Shown here: piece after piece, positions 52,714 through 60,980 of the stretch
Numbering within the stretch: the first letter of the stretch is position 1
Layout: every line of letters begins with the position of its first letter
From: an uncultured Ruminococcus sp.
GTDB lineage: Bacteria; Bacillota; Clostridia; Oscillospirales; Acutalibacteraceae
NCBI GenBank assembly: GCA_900539465.1
Contig: UQCF01000010.1
Span: forward strand, 20,515-84,514
Reading direction: 5' to 3'
DNA: 64,000 nucleotides
The notes under the pieces: generated by a model
What the model saw: the letters and a program-made list of their open reading frames with translations, nothing else
What the model was told of the DNA's origin: nothing
Database searches by the model: none
Program-made: the position numbers and the translations under genes

Positions 52714-53217
52714 ATGAGCAAAGTGCGAGACTCTAAAAAAAATCTAATATATGAAATTGTTGCACTGATTTTAGGCCTTATATTGCTTGTCGGAGGGGTT
52801 TATGAAATTGTCGCGAGCAGAATTGCGAGCCATGAATATAAAAAATCCACCGACATACGTGAGGTCACCGCAGTTGTTGCGGATTATAAAATACATACAG
52901 ATGATGACGATGACAGCTACACAGACCGTACAGAGTATGAGGCAAAGCTTTATTTTAAGGTTGAGGGAAAAACCTATGAAGGAAAAGAAACCTACTACCA
53001 TGAGATAAGCACGGGAGATATAGTTACCGTTACCGTGTATAAAACCAAAAAAGGCGATTACAAAATTGAGCCGGAGGGCAACCCTGTTAAATTTTTGCTG
53101 TACTGCATTGCAATTGTAATCGGCCTCGTGCTTACGGCAGCAATGATAAACAGTCTGACTTCAGACAATTCAGAGGAAAAGAAGAAAGATAATACAGAAA
53201 ATAAGGATTCCGCTTAA
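52714..53217 (+). CDS. DUF3592-like membrane protein A
   Basis: A 167-residue protein with two membrane segments (residues about 13-32 and 127-147) and an outside or lumenal domain between them. That domain has a strand pattern typical of DUF3592 (VTAVVADYKIH, YEAKLYFKVEGKTYEGKE, GDIVTVTVYKTKKGDYKIEPEGNP). The C-terminus is Lys/Asp-rich. AGGAGG stands 8 bases before the ATG at 52714. A paralogue follows after 15 bases. Confidence 0.75.
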   Translation: MSKVRDSKKNLIYEIVALILGLILLVGGVYEIVASRIASHEYKKSTDIREVTAVVADYKIHTDDDDDSYTDRTEYEAKLYFKVEGKTYEGKETYYHEISTGDIVTVTVYKTKKGDYKIEPEGNPVKFLLYCIAIVIGLVLTAAMINSLTSDNSEEKKKDNTENKDSA

Positions 53218-53232
53218 ACGGGAGGCGATTAT

Positions 53233-53766
53233 ATGGGCAAAAAAATGAGCAAAGAAAAAAAGGATGACATTTTATACACAGTACTGACACTGCTTTTAGG
53301 TGTCGCAATGATTGCTGCGGGAGTATTCGGAGTTGTTTCCAGCAGAATTGAAAGCAAGGAGTATAAAAACTCGGCAGACATACATGAGGTCTCCGCAGTT
53401 ATATACAGCATATCGACCCATGAGGATAAGGACGATAACAACGATGTAAAAAACAAAACATACAAATTCAAAGTCAAATTTGATGTTGACGGAAAAACAT
53501 ATAAGGGTGAAGTTGAAAAGCGATACTACCCGAGAGAGTTGACAGATAAATATAAAAAATTAAAAATAGGCGACAATATCGACGTTGAAATATACAAAAC
53601 ATCAAAAGGGAGCTACAAAATTTCTCCGGAGGGAAATCCCGCTTACTTTATGCTCTATTGTTTCGCAATACCCGTCGGCGCGCTGATCGTTGTCGGAATG
53701 TCGATAGACCTCAAAAAAAAGAAATCAAAAAAAGATAACGGCGACAGCGGCACAACCGACAAGTAA
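53233..53766 (+). CDS. DUF3592-like membrane protein B (tandem paralogue of A)
   Basis: A 177-residue protein with the same layout as its neighbour: first membrane segment at residues about 11-35, strand-rich domain (VSAVIYSISTH, YKFKVKFDVDGKTYKGEVEKR, GDNIDVEIYKTSKGSYKISPEGNP), second segment near 140-158 and a charged tail. The shared blocks SSRIESKEYK and SPEGNPAYF align with A. A tandem duplication is likely. GGGAGG precedes the ATG. Confidence 0.75.
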   Translation: MGKKMSKEKKDDILYTVLTLLLGVAMIAAGVFGVVSSRIESKEYKNSADIHEVSAVIYSISTHEDKDDNNDVKNKTYKFKVKFDVDGKTYKGEVEKRYYPRELTDKYKKLKIGDNIDVEIYKTSKGSYKISPEGNPAYFMLYCFAIPVGALIVVGMSIDLKKKKSKKDNGDSGTTDK

Positions 53767-53777
53767 GAGGTGTTTTT

Positions 53778-55073
53778 ATGGATTTGTCAGACGCCTTTTG
53801 GCTTACGGCTGCATTTGTTGTGCTTTGCGGGTATTATATAGGCGAAAAAATTATAGATGTTGATTTTTCTTGCTTTTTGCCGAAAAATCTAAAAAAAGCA
53901 AAGATGAAGAGGCTGCTTGCCAAACGCAGCACTCCCCTTGAAGAAACGAAAATTAAAAAGACCATAAAAAAAGCTTTTGAAGAAATACTGATTCCACTCG
54001 GAAAAGCAGACGAAAAAAAGCTTCCGGCAAGGATGGATATGACCTTTCGGAAGAATATTATCGGTCAGATAAATAAGCTCAGGCAGCAAAAGCTCAGGCG
54101 CGAGATAAGAGTGACGGACGTTACCGCTTTGCCCAAAAACGATTTTACAAGATGGAACGATGACGGCAGAGAGTGGCGTGAGGCTGTGCTGGAGTGCTGC
54201 TCGCTTGAGCGCATTGTTTCGTCGCAGAACGAAGAAGTTAAGCATGAGATATACCGCAAAAAAGCTTGTCTGAGAGTGCTCCAGTCAAGGCATATCCGTT
54301 CCTCCGATCAAGAGGGAAAAAGAGAAAATTATTATTCCGACAAGCTTAGAATAATCTGCCCGTCCTGCGGCGCAGAGGTTAAGCTTCACAGTCAGCAGGT
54401 TGTCTGCGAATACTGCGGCGGACTGATACAAAACGACTTTTACGATTGGCAGACCGAGGAGTTTGAAATATACGAGAAAATCAGCACTAATATGCAAAGA
54501 TTTTTACAGCTTCTTGCGTCCATGAGCGTTCTTTTTCTCTGCGTATTTCTGTGCCTGTACCTAATCCCGGATACAGAGATTTCTCTTTCGGCGGGAGTCG
54601 GCTCGGCAATTGCCGTTTTGGCGGTTGTCATAGTCTCGCAATCACGCATAAAAACGAAGCAGGAGAAGCTTGCCGAAAAAATAGTCAGATATTCGGAAAA
54701 TTATCTGAGATCTTGTTTGAATGAATATTTTATGAAAAACCAATCCGATGATGATTTGTTTTATTACAGTGTCGGCACAATCAAGCTCAAGGAAGTTGTA
54801 AACACAGACAAAACAACCAAAATTACGGCTGATGTTTATGAAAGCAAAACATATCTTCCCAAAAATCAAAAGCCGTATACCAAAAAATCCAAAAAAAGAA
54901 TGACATTGCAAAGAGCAAGATACCCCGAAAGACGAAAGTCGGACGGTGCAATGTTCACCGAAAAAGACTGCCCGAGCTGCGGAGCAAACTTTTTGCCCGA
55001 TGAAAACGGCTGCTGCTCTTACTGTGGCTATACACTTCATGAGAGCAATGCAAAATGGCAGATTATATCCTGA
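53778..55073 (+). CDS. Membrane protein with two zinc ribbons and Tim44-like domain
   Basis: A 431-residue protein. A first hydrophobic segment spans residues 8-22. A basic helical region runs to about residue 180. A zinc ribbon follows with Cys194, Cys197, Cys210 and Cys213. Two membrane segments lie at about 243-262 and 270-287, then a Tim44-like domain at about 290-370 (LRSCLNEYFMKNQSDDDLFYYSVGTIKLKEVV). A second zinc ribbon ends the chain (Cys398, Cys401, Cys413, Cys416). I do not know a characterised match. It stands just before the YdjG-like gene and shares its zinc-ribbon style. Confidence 0.7.
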   Translation: MDLSDAFWLTAAFVVLCGYYIGEKIIDVDFSCFLPKNLKKAKMKRLLAKRSTPLEETKIKKTIKKAFEEILIPLGKADEKKLPARMDMTFRKNIIGQINKLRQQKLRREIRVTDVTALPKNDFTRWNDDGREWREAVLECCSLERIVSSQNEEVKHEIYRKKACLRVLQSRHIRSSDQEGKRENYYSDKLRIICPSCGAEVKLHSQQVVCEYCGGLIQNDFYDWQTEEFEIYEKISTNMQRFLQLLASMSVLFLCVFLCLYLIPDTEISLSAGVGSAIAVLAVVIVSQSRIKTKQEKLAEKIVRYSENYLRSCLNEYFMKNQSDDDLFYYSVGTIKLKEVVNTDKTTKITADVYESKTYLPKNQKPYTKKSKKRMTLQRARYPERRKSDGAMFTEKDCPSCGANFLPDENGCCSYCGYTLHESNAKWQIIS

Positions 55074-55105
55074 AGCCTTATTAAAACACATAGGAGGTCT
55101 AAACT

Positions 55106-56200
55106 TTGAGTGTATTACAAGAATACAAGTGCCCATGCTGCGGCGGCGCAATAGAGTTTGACAGCAATACTCAAAAGATGAAATGCCCGTATTGCGATAC
55201 GGAATTTGACATCGAAGCTCTTAAAAGCTATGACGAAACTCTCAAAAGCGATGCTGCTGACAGCATGGAGTGGGAAACCTCTGCCGGCATGGAATGGGAA
55301 AACGGAGAGGCAGACGGACTGAGATCGTACGTCTGCAAATCCTGCGGCGGCGAAATTGTCGGCGATGAAAACACGGCGGCAACATCCTGCCCGTTCTGCG
55401 GCAATCCGGTTGTTATGATGGGTCAGTTCTCCGGCGCGCTCAAGCCGGATATCATCATTCCGTTTAAGCTTGATAAGAAAGCCGCCAAAGAGGGGCTTCA
55501 AAAGCATTTGACCGGCAAGCGTCTTTTGCCTAAGGTGTTTAAAGACCAAAATCACCTTGACGAGGTTAAAGGCATATATGTTCCTTTTTGGCTTTTTGAT
55601 GCCGATGCTGATGCAAATGTCCGCTACCGCGCCACAACGGTCAGAACATGGAGCGATTCGGATTACAACTATACCGAAACAAGCCACTACAGCGTTTTCA
55701 GAGCAGGAAGCGTAGGCTTTGAAAACGTACCCGTTGACGGTTCAAGCAAAATGCCCGACGACCTTATGGAATCGGTTGAACCGTTTAACATAGGCGAAGC
55801 GGTAGATTTTCAAACGGCATACCTCGCAGGCTATCTTGCGGATAAGTACGACGTTACGGCAGAGCAAAGCATTGACAGAGCAAATGAAAGAATTAAACGC
55901 TCAACCGAAGATACCTTTGCTTCAACCGTAAAGGGGTATTCTACCGTCACTCCGGAGGGGTCAAACATAAATTTACGCAACGGAAAAGCAAAGTACGCTC
56001 TTTACCCTGTGTGGGTTCTCAACACCACATGGAAAGGGCAAAAATTTACCTTTGCAATGAACGGACAGACCGGCAAATTCGTCGGCAATCTGCCGGTTGA
56101 CGAGGGTGCGGCGGCAAAGTGGTTTGCCGGGCTCACCGTGGGTATTAGCGCCGCTGCATACGTTCTTGCCATTATCCTGCATTTGCTGGGAATAATTTGA
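55106..56200 (+). CDS. YdjG-like double zinc-ribbon membrane-associated protein
   Basis: A 364-residue protein with a TTG start at 55106, 8 bases after AGGAGG. Residues 7-35 hold a zinc ribbon (KCPCCGG...CPYCDTEF) and residues about 75-105 a second (CKSCGG...CPFCGNP). The central domain matches B. subtilis YdjG (KPDIIIPFKLDKKAAKEG, KGIYVPFWLFDADADANVRY, DFQTAYLAGYLADKYDVT, YALYPVWVLNTTW, FAMNGQTGKFVGNLP). One membrane segment lies near the C-terminus (residues about 338-362). In Bacillus, YdjG helps place the PspA homologue YdjF at the membrane. Confidence 0.85.
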   Translation: MSVLQEYKCPCCGGAIEFDSNTQKMKCPYCDTEFDIEALKSYDETLKSDAADSMEWETSAGMEWENGEADGLRSYVCKSCGGEIVGDENTAATSCPFCGNPVVMMGQFSGALKPDIIIPFKLDKKAAKEGLQKHLTGKRLLPKVFKDQNHLDEVKGIYVPFWLFDADADANVRYRATTVRTWSDSDYNYTETSHYSVFRAGSVGFENVPVDGSSKMPDDLMESVEPFNIGEAVDFQTAYLAGYLADKYDVTAEQSIDRANERIKRSTEDTFASTVKGYSTVTPEGSNINLRNGKAKYALYPVWVLNTTWKGQKFTFAMNGQTGKFVGNLPVDEGAAAKWFAGLTVGISAAAYVLAIILHLLGII

Positions 56201-56214
56201 GGAGGAATTGAATT

Positions 56215-57021
56215 ATGACTAAGAAAATAATATCGGTTCTGTTCGCAATTGTTCTTTGCTTCTGCACGGCTTTACCCGCTCTTGCCGCAGATGATGAAAG
56301 CGTTGAGACGGGCTTTACCGGCGAATATAACCGTGTTCAGGATTTAGCGGATGTTCTTTCACAAGAGGACTATGACCGGCTCAGCGACCTGTATGACGAA
56401 ATCGCCGAAAGACAGCATATTGATATTGTGTTTTGCATCACAAACAGCCTTAACGGCGCAACACCGAAAGATTATGCCATTGCTTTTTATGAAAAATTTG
56501 ATTTCGGATACGGTGACGAAAAAGACGGAATAATTCTTTTACTCAGTCTTGATTCGCGCGATTGGCGTATCGAAACAAGAGGCCGTGCAATCAAGATATT
56601 TAACGATTCCGAAATTCAAAGCATAGGCAGCCGTTTGAAGCTTGATCTCACAAATAACAATTATGCCGCTGCGGCAGAAAGCTTTGCCGATATTTGCGAT
56701 GAGGATATAACCGCTTATAACGAAAAAACCGGAGGCGTATTGCCGCCGCCGTTGTGGATTGCTGTTGCAATAGTCGCGGGCATTGTTGTGGCGTTTGTTA
56801 TTGTCCACTCTATGAAGAGCAAGCTTAAAACCGTCAAAATGCAGGCCGCGGCAGGCAGCTATCTCAAAAACGGCAGCCTCAACATAACTCAAAGTAATGA
56901 CATATTCCTTTACAGCAATGTTACAAGAACGGCAAAGCCGAAAGAAAACAGCAGCTCGGGTAGCAGCACACATACATCGTCGTCCGGCAACACCTACGGT
57001 GGCGGCGGCGGAAAATTTTGA
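56215..57021 (+). CDS. TPM-domain membrane protein (YdjH-like)
   Basis: A 268-residue protein. Residues 1-25 are a signal peptide (cut after ALAA). Residues about 38-165 form a TPM domain (VQDLADVLSQEDYDRLSDLYDE, IDIVFCITNSLNG, DGIILLLSLDSRDWRIETRG), and residues about 180-200 a membrane segment. The cytoplasmic tail ends in Ser/Gly-rich sequence with GGGGGKF. This Gly-rich end is typical of YgcG/YdjH-type TPM proteins. It follows the YdjG-like gene by 14 bases. TPM proteins occur in envelope-stress operons; the molecular action is not known. Confidence 0.85.
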   Translation: MTKKIISVLFAIVLCFCTALPALAADDESVETGFTGEYNRVQDLADVLSQEDYDRLSDLYDEIAERQHIDIVFCITNSLNGATPKDYAIAFYEKFDFGYGDEKDGIILLLSLDSRDWRIETRGRAIKIFNDSEIQSIGSRLKLDLTNNNYAAAAESFADICDEDITAYNEKTGGVLPPPLWIAVAIVAGIVVAFVIVHSMKSKLKTVKMQAAAGSYLKNGSLNITQSNDIFLYSNVTRTAKPKENSSSGSSTHTSSSGNTYGGGGGKF

Positions 57022-57036
57022 CAGGAGAGGATAAAA

Positions 57037-57603
57037 ATGGGGATTTTTGATAGATTAAACAACGCAAAACCGCAGGCGGCACCGTCTGCGCAGAATACCG
57101 GCTCAACAAAAGAGACTTTTACGTTTGCCGCTTTGCCGGAGAGCCTTGCTCAGATGCAGGCTCTCCCCGAGGCTGCTCTTGACAACCCGTTCAAGACCGC
57201 CGCGCTTACGGTTTGCGCGCTGTGTGCCTATGCCGCAGACAGGCAGATAGGCACCGAAATGCTGAATTGGCTCAGAGGACCGAGAGCCATGAACGGAATG
57301 GATATACAGTTCCTTAACGACCGTTTCCGCGACGGAAAGACCTATATCCCGTTCTCTTATTTTAACGGTGCCGTGCCGGAGAACGATTACACTCCGAGTC
57401 AGCCGTTCACTATAACCGTTGAAAGCAACCATGTTTCGGCGGAGGAGCAGGGCTATATGAAGCTGTTTATTCCGTGCGGAGGAGCAGACGCTCCGCGTCC
57501 CATAAAGCTCAGACAGCGCGGAAGTGACGGCAAGTGGTTCTTGTGGGAACAATATTTGCTCACCGGAATCCGCACACCTAAATCTGCCGACCCGTGGGCT
57601 TAA
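57037..57603 (+). CDS. Uncharacterised cytoplasmic protein, last gene of the zinc-ribbon cluster
   Basis: A 188-residue protein without a signal or membrane segment. After a Pro/Ala-rich N-terminus it reads as a compact domain (LPESLAQMQALPEAALDNPF, WLRGPRAMNGMDIQFLNDRF, FSYFNGAVPENDYTPSQPF, YMKLFIPCGGADAPRPIKL, WFLWEQYLLTGIR). The MGIFDRL start resembles that of its cluster mate MGLFDKK. I have seen this type in similar clusters but cannot name a function. GGAGAGGA precedes the ATG. A decayed gene abuts its stop. Confidence 0.7.
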   Translation: MGIFDRLNNAKPQAAPSAQNTGSTKETFTFAALPESLAQMQALPEAALDNPFKTAALTVCALCAYAADRQIGTEMLNWLRGPRAMNGMDIQFLNDRFRDGKTYIPFSYFNGAVPENDYTPSQPFTITVESNHVSAEEQGYMKLFIPCGGADAPRPIKLRQRGSDGKWFLWEQYLLTGIRTPKSADPWA

Positions 57604-58240
57604 TAGTAATTTTGAAAAAGTAAAAAGCATTATTGCAGAAGACCCAACCGCCGTCAACGCAGTTGCACCCAAAAGACCGCTTGACACGCGCGGAATGTCG
57701 CCGCATCAAGTATCGCTCTGCACAGGACGGCACAAGGAAATCGCATGGTTTTTTAGAAAACGGAGCAGGTGTAAACTTACCTTCCCGATAAAAATGAGCA
57801 GAAGAAGCCCCTCCTGCCCTCTTTGACGCGGTGAATGCCGCTGTATGGAATATGCGTGGGACGGAAAAGGCGCTAAGCTTCTGCATCTTGAATGGAAACA
57901 CACAAAAGAGAAATCTGATGATGCGTTCACATTTCTTAGGCGAATGTTAGAGCTCGGTGCGGATGTATCTGTAACCGATTACTACAGCAGAAATCGTTTA
58001 ACGGAGGCTGTATCGGAAGCGAACAATCTATGCCCTGTGTAGAATTATGACACAGGCGAATATTATCCCGGCAGGCCTATTACACCTGAAATGTGCGAGG
58101 ATCTGCGCCGCATTTTTAAACTGCTGATTGATGCCGGAGCCGACAAAAATAATGTTTCATTATTCTCAAAGAAGAGCATTCGCGAACATTATAAAAACGA
58201 GCCCGCCTGGCAAATATGCGGCGACATGTGGAACGAATAA
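57603..58240 (+). pseudogene. Decayed ankyrin-repeat gene
   Basis: Reading across frames gives a continuous ankyrin-type protein: NSNFEKVKSIIAEDP, GMSPHQVSLCTGRHKEIAWF, LENGAGVNLP, ALFDAVNAAV, LRRMLELGADVSVTDYYSR and RRIFKLLIDAGADKNNVS, ending at TAA 58238-58240. At least three frameshifts (one at a six-T run near 57750) and an in-frame TAG at 58040-58042 break it. It begins inside the stop region of the previous gene and has no start of its own, so its 5' end is lost. The ankyrin pattern is clear; the exact shift points are approximate. Confidence 0.75.
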
Positions 58241-58291
58241 AACTATTTTAAACAAAGGACAAGGGGCTGTAAAAAAACAGCTGACAAAAAG

Positions 58292-58335
58292 AACGACTGC
58301 AAGTAACCGAAAAAGGTATGCTTGCAGTCGTTTTT
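58292..58335 (+). terminator. Terminator-like hairpin 1
   Basis: AACGACTGCAAG (58292-58303) pairs perfectly with CTTGCAGTCGTT (58321-58332), followed by TTT. Confidence 0.75.
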
Positions 58336-58434
58336 GTGGTATAATTGAGATATGACGAAAAACTTGCCGGCTAGGTTAGTGCATCTTCAAGCCCCCAAAA
58401 ATCCCATATTTTACCGGCTACCGGCAAAAAAAGT

Positions 58435-58470
58435 ATCCGAGACTCGCTTTTCACGAATCTCGGATTTTTT
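58435..58470 (+). terminator. Terminator-like hairpin 2
   Basis: ATCCGAGA (58435-58442) pairs with TCTCGGAT (58458-58465), followed by five T bases. Confidence 0.7.
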
Positions 58471-58777
58471 GAAGCTGTTTTTTACAGCCGCGTTTAGTTT
58501 ATATTTCGGTTAGGTTAAAATCCATTATGAACCTTGCGTATCTTCCGCCTCACAACAATCGAGCAGCCGAGGAATACCTGAACTTCTTTCGGATAAGAAA
58601 CCGTCAGGCGGTACGAAAAGTTGCCGTCCCCAAGGCTCTTTCCTGCTGACTTTGAAAAAGAGTAATGAAGGATGCGAAGTGCAAAGCTCAAACGTAAGTA
58701 TCGGTAAACCATACTGTTTTCTCTTATACACCCTCAGAGATCCCACGGAGGGCGTGTATAAATCATGTTAAATTGCC

Positions 58778-59740
58778 TTAAATCTTGCTGCTTGCCAGAG
58801 CTTGGTCAATAAGCTTATTCAACTTCTCCATTTGCTTTTTACCCGTGATGGGACCTACGATCGGATCGCCTACGATATTGCCGTTTTTATCAACCACATA
58901 TGTCGTTGGATAGGAATATAGCCCCGAAGTAAATATTCCGGCTTCACTCTTTGAATCAAACCAGATGTTTTTGTATGATGCACCTTTCTTTGCCAGAATA
59001 TCCTTTGCTTCCGAAATTGCAGTTTTATCGCCGTCCAGTGTAAAGGAATTTATACCGACTACCTCTCCGTTTTTTTCGGAGAGCTTTTTGTTCAGTGCCT
59101 CAAGTTCGGGAATTTCACCGACACAGGGGCTGCAGGTCGTAAACCAGAAGTTTACCACTGTGACTGTATTTCCGGCAAACAGCGTGCTGCTTTTCACTTC
59201 TTTCCCATCAAGGTCCTTGCCCTCGAATGAAGGGAATTTTATCAAGTCACTGTTTTCCTTGGGCTTTCCGTTTTCCGCCGGAACGCTCATATCGCCTTCG
59301 GACGGTTTCTTTCCGCAGCCCGGGAATTTCTGCTCAAGAACAGTCAGCTTACCCTCGATTTCTTGTATCTGTTCTGCTCCGTCTTTGAGAATTTTAAGTT
59401 CGTCGGCAGTAAACTGATCTTTTGCGCCTTCAATTGTTTTAAGCAAGAAGTCACCGTAGTTGCCTCCGTCCTCGATCATTGCCATTCCTTTGTCGGCAGA
59501 CATGAATACCTTTTCCCAGAGAGCGTTGTTTTCGGACAGAATCGCCGTTTCCTGCGCCATCAGTTTTTGGTGCAGTTCGGATGCCTCGTCCTTTGTTTTT
59601 GGATCCGCTGTCAGTAATGATGCAATCTTGTTGTCCATATTCCCTTCATTCTTCTTGCTGTCTTTTGACATACCGCAGGCGGCAAGGCTGATAATCAGCA
59701 GGAACGAAATAAGTACGGCCATTAATTTTTTTGTTTTCAT
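58778..59740 (-). CDS. TlpA-family thiol-disulfide lipoprotein
   Basis: A 320-residue membrane-anchored redox lipoprotein. The signal ends at LAAC with lipidated Cys22. Residues about 35-145 form a helical extension of unknown role. Residues about 168-318 form the thioredoxin-like domain with active site FTTCSPCVGE (Cys203, Cys206) and a cis-Pro region SYPTTYVVD. It should exchange disulfides on the outer face of the membrane. AAGGAG stands 9 bases before the ATG at 59740. It lies 6 bases from the polyferredoxin gene, a recurring pair in anaerobes, where the polyferredoxin is thought to supply electrons. Confidence 0.9.
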   Translation of the reverse strand: MKTKKLMAVLISFLLIISLAACGMSKDSKKNEGNMDNKIASLLTADPKTKDEASELHQKLMAQETAILSENNALWEKVFMSADKGMAMIEDGGNYGDFLLKTIEGAKDQFTADELKILKDGAEQIQEIEGKLTVLEQKFPGCGKKPSEGDMSVPAENGKPKENSDLIKFPSFEGKDLDGKEVKSSTLFAGNTVTVVNFWFTTCSPCVGEIPELEALNKKLSEKNGEVVGINSFTLDGDKTAISEAKDILAKKGASYKNIWFDSKSEAGIFTSGLYSYPTTYVVDKNGNIVGDPIVGPITGKKQMEKLNKLIDQALASSKI

Positions 59741-59746
59741 AAGCAA

Positions 59747-60694
59747 TTACTCCTTATCTTTATTTGATATTTTTTGTTTTTTCAAACTTTTTCCCGAGCA
59801 TATATTATCTTTTCCATTACAAAATCCATAACGGAATTTAACTGCATCCGTGGGGCAGGCACGCACACACATGCCGCAGCGGATACATTCGGTATGATCA
59901 GGACTTTTGGTAACATCTACATCCATTTTGCATGCCTTTGCACATTTTCCGCATGAGACACACTTGTTCTTATCAACCTTCATTCCGAGAAAGGATACTT
60001 TGTTTAGTAACGCATAAAATGCACCCAGCGGACACAGCCATTTGCAGAACGGACGGTAGAACAGCACGCTTAGCACGATCGTAACAGTCAGGATGCCGAG
60101 CTTCCATGAGAACAATGACCCTAATGCGGCACGGAGGCCGGAATCGACGGCAGCAAGAGGTATTGCTCCCTCGAGAACCCCCTGCGGACAAATGTATTTA
60201 CAGAAGAACGGATCACCCATTCCAATGTCATTGACTGCAAGGGCGGGCAGTAAAACTACCGTTATGAGTAAAACGGCATATTTTATGTAGGTAAGTCCTT
60301 TCAGCTTCTTTGTGGAAATTTTTCGGGTCGGAATTTTGTGCAGCAACTCCTGAAACCATCCAAACGGGCACAGGAAACCGCAGATGAATCGCCCCAGTAA
60401 CACTCCCAGCAGAATAAGGAATCCCGTAATATAATACGAAAAAGCAAATTTTGACGACCCAACCACCGCTTGAAACGAGCCTATCGGGCAAGCTCCCGAT
60501 GCCGCCGGGCAGGAATAGCAATTCAGTCCGGGGACGCAAACGGCTTTTCCTTTTCCTTGATAAATTCCTCCCTTCAAAAAATTCGGCAGGTGGATGTTGG
60601 TTAGAAGTGTCGCTGCCGCTTGTATCAAACTACGAAAGCGTGACAAAATCTGTGACATGCCTTTTTTCTTAATATCAGGTTTCTTTCTATCCAA
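59747..60694 (-). CDS. Membrane polyferredoxin (NapH/CcdA-like 4Fe-4S protein)
   Basis: A protein of about 315 residues. Four to five membrane segments carry the motifs FLCPFGWFQELLHKIP and WLCPLGAFYALLNK, as in NapH and YccM. An early Cys-rich loop (NCYSCPAASGACPIG) follows the first segment. The C-terminus holds two 4Fe-4S clusters (CVSCGKCAKACKMD and CIRCGMCVRACPTD). It probably passes cytoplasmic electrons across the membrane to the TlpA-like protein. I chose the TTG at 60694, with GGAG 10 bases upstream; a GTG at 60703 is possible but has its GGAG only one base away. Confidence 0.85.
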   Translation of the reverse strand: MDRKKPDIKKKGMSQILSRFRSLIQAAATLLTNIHLPNFLKGGIYQGKGKAVCVPGLNCYSCPAASGACPIGSFQAVVGSSKFAFSYYITGFLILLGVLLGRFICGFLCPFGWFQELLHKIPTRKISTKKLKGLTYIKYAVLLITVVLLPALAVNDIGMGDPFFCKYICPQGVLEGAIPLAAVDSGLRAALGSLFSWKLGILTVTIVLSVLFYRPFCKWLCPLGAFYALLNKVSFLGMKVDKNKCVSCGKCAKACKMDVDVTKSPDHTECIRCGMCVRACPTDAVKFRYGFCNGKDNICSGKSLKKQKISNKDKE

Positions 60695-60833
60695 TTCCGA
60701 CACACTCCAAGCACAGTCTGATCGCCTTGCTAAGCACGGTGTCCGCCTCGCCGCGCAAGGCTCCGAAACAAATCATTGCTGCTGCACCGATAAGCAATGC
60801 AATTTGAAGCAAGGCTTTTTTTGATCGAATCAA
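60687..60833 (-). CDS. CD1871A-family small CXXC membrane peptide
   Basis: A 48-residue peptide. One membrane helix (ALLQIALLIGAAAMICFGALRGE) is followed by TVLSKAIRLCLECVGIG with a C-terminal CxxC. This is the pattern of the CD1871A-type proteins that accompany TlpA and polyferredoxin genes in Clostridia. The TTG at 60833 has AAAGGGGTGA just upstream and gives the family's usual length; a longer frame to 60878 has no ribosome binding site. It overlaps the polyferredoxin gene by 8 bases. Likely a thiol relay in the same redox system. Confidence 0.8.
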   Translation of the reverse strand: MIRSKKALLQIALLIGAAAMICFGALRGEADTVLSKAIRLCLECVGIG

Positions 60834-60889
60834 TGAAGTCACCCCTTTCTTTTGTGCCCTCATTATAGCACCGAGCATATAAAATCTGC

Positions 60890-60909
60890 GTTAAGAATAA
60901 AAACTTAAC
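60890..60909. promoter_or_regulatory. Operator-like inverted repeat in the divergent redox/two-component gap
   Basis: GTTAAG (60890-60895) and CTTAAC (60904-60909) around AATAAAAA, between the divergent CXXC-peptide operon and the two-component operon. It is a candidate site for the encoded response regulator. Confidence 0.4.
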
Positions 60910-60980
60910 AAAAATCTTATTTTTGTATGATATAATAAAATCGTCAAATAAGATTAAAAATGAAAAGTGAGGAGGATTTT

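Larger units (their letters stand above)
58265..58489. repeat. Small hairpin-rich element with near-matching inverted ends
   Basis: The left end (58265-58282, GGCTGT, seven A, CAGCT) and the right end (58473-58489, AGCTGT, five more T, ACAGCC) are inverted copies differing by one base in a homopolymer. Between them lie two terminator-like hairpins and a third possible stem TTGCCGG/CCGGCAA. No coding sequence. It could be a miniature inverted-repeat element, although each end is itself a small hairpin. No target duplication is seen. From here to 58777 I find no gene; 58490-58777 holds only short frames I do not trust. Confidence 0.35.

Noticed and set aside
58515..58746. Two overlapping minus-strand frames of about 65-73 codons
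   Set aside because: No ribosome binding site, unlike-protein composition and no family I recognise; probably chance frames in a decayed area.
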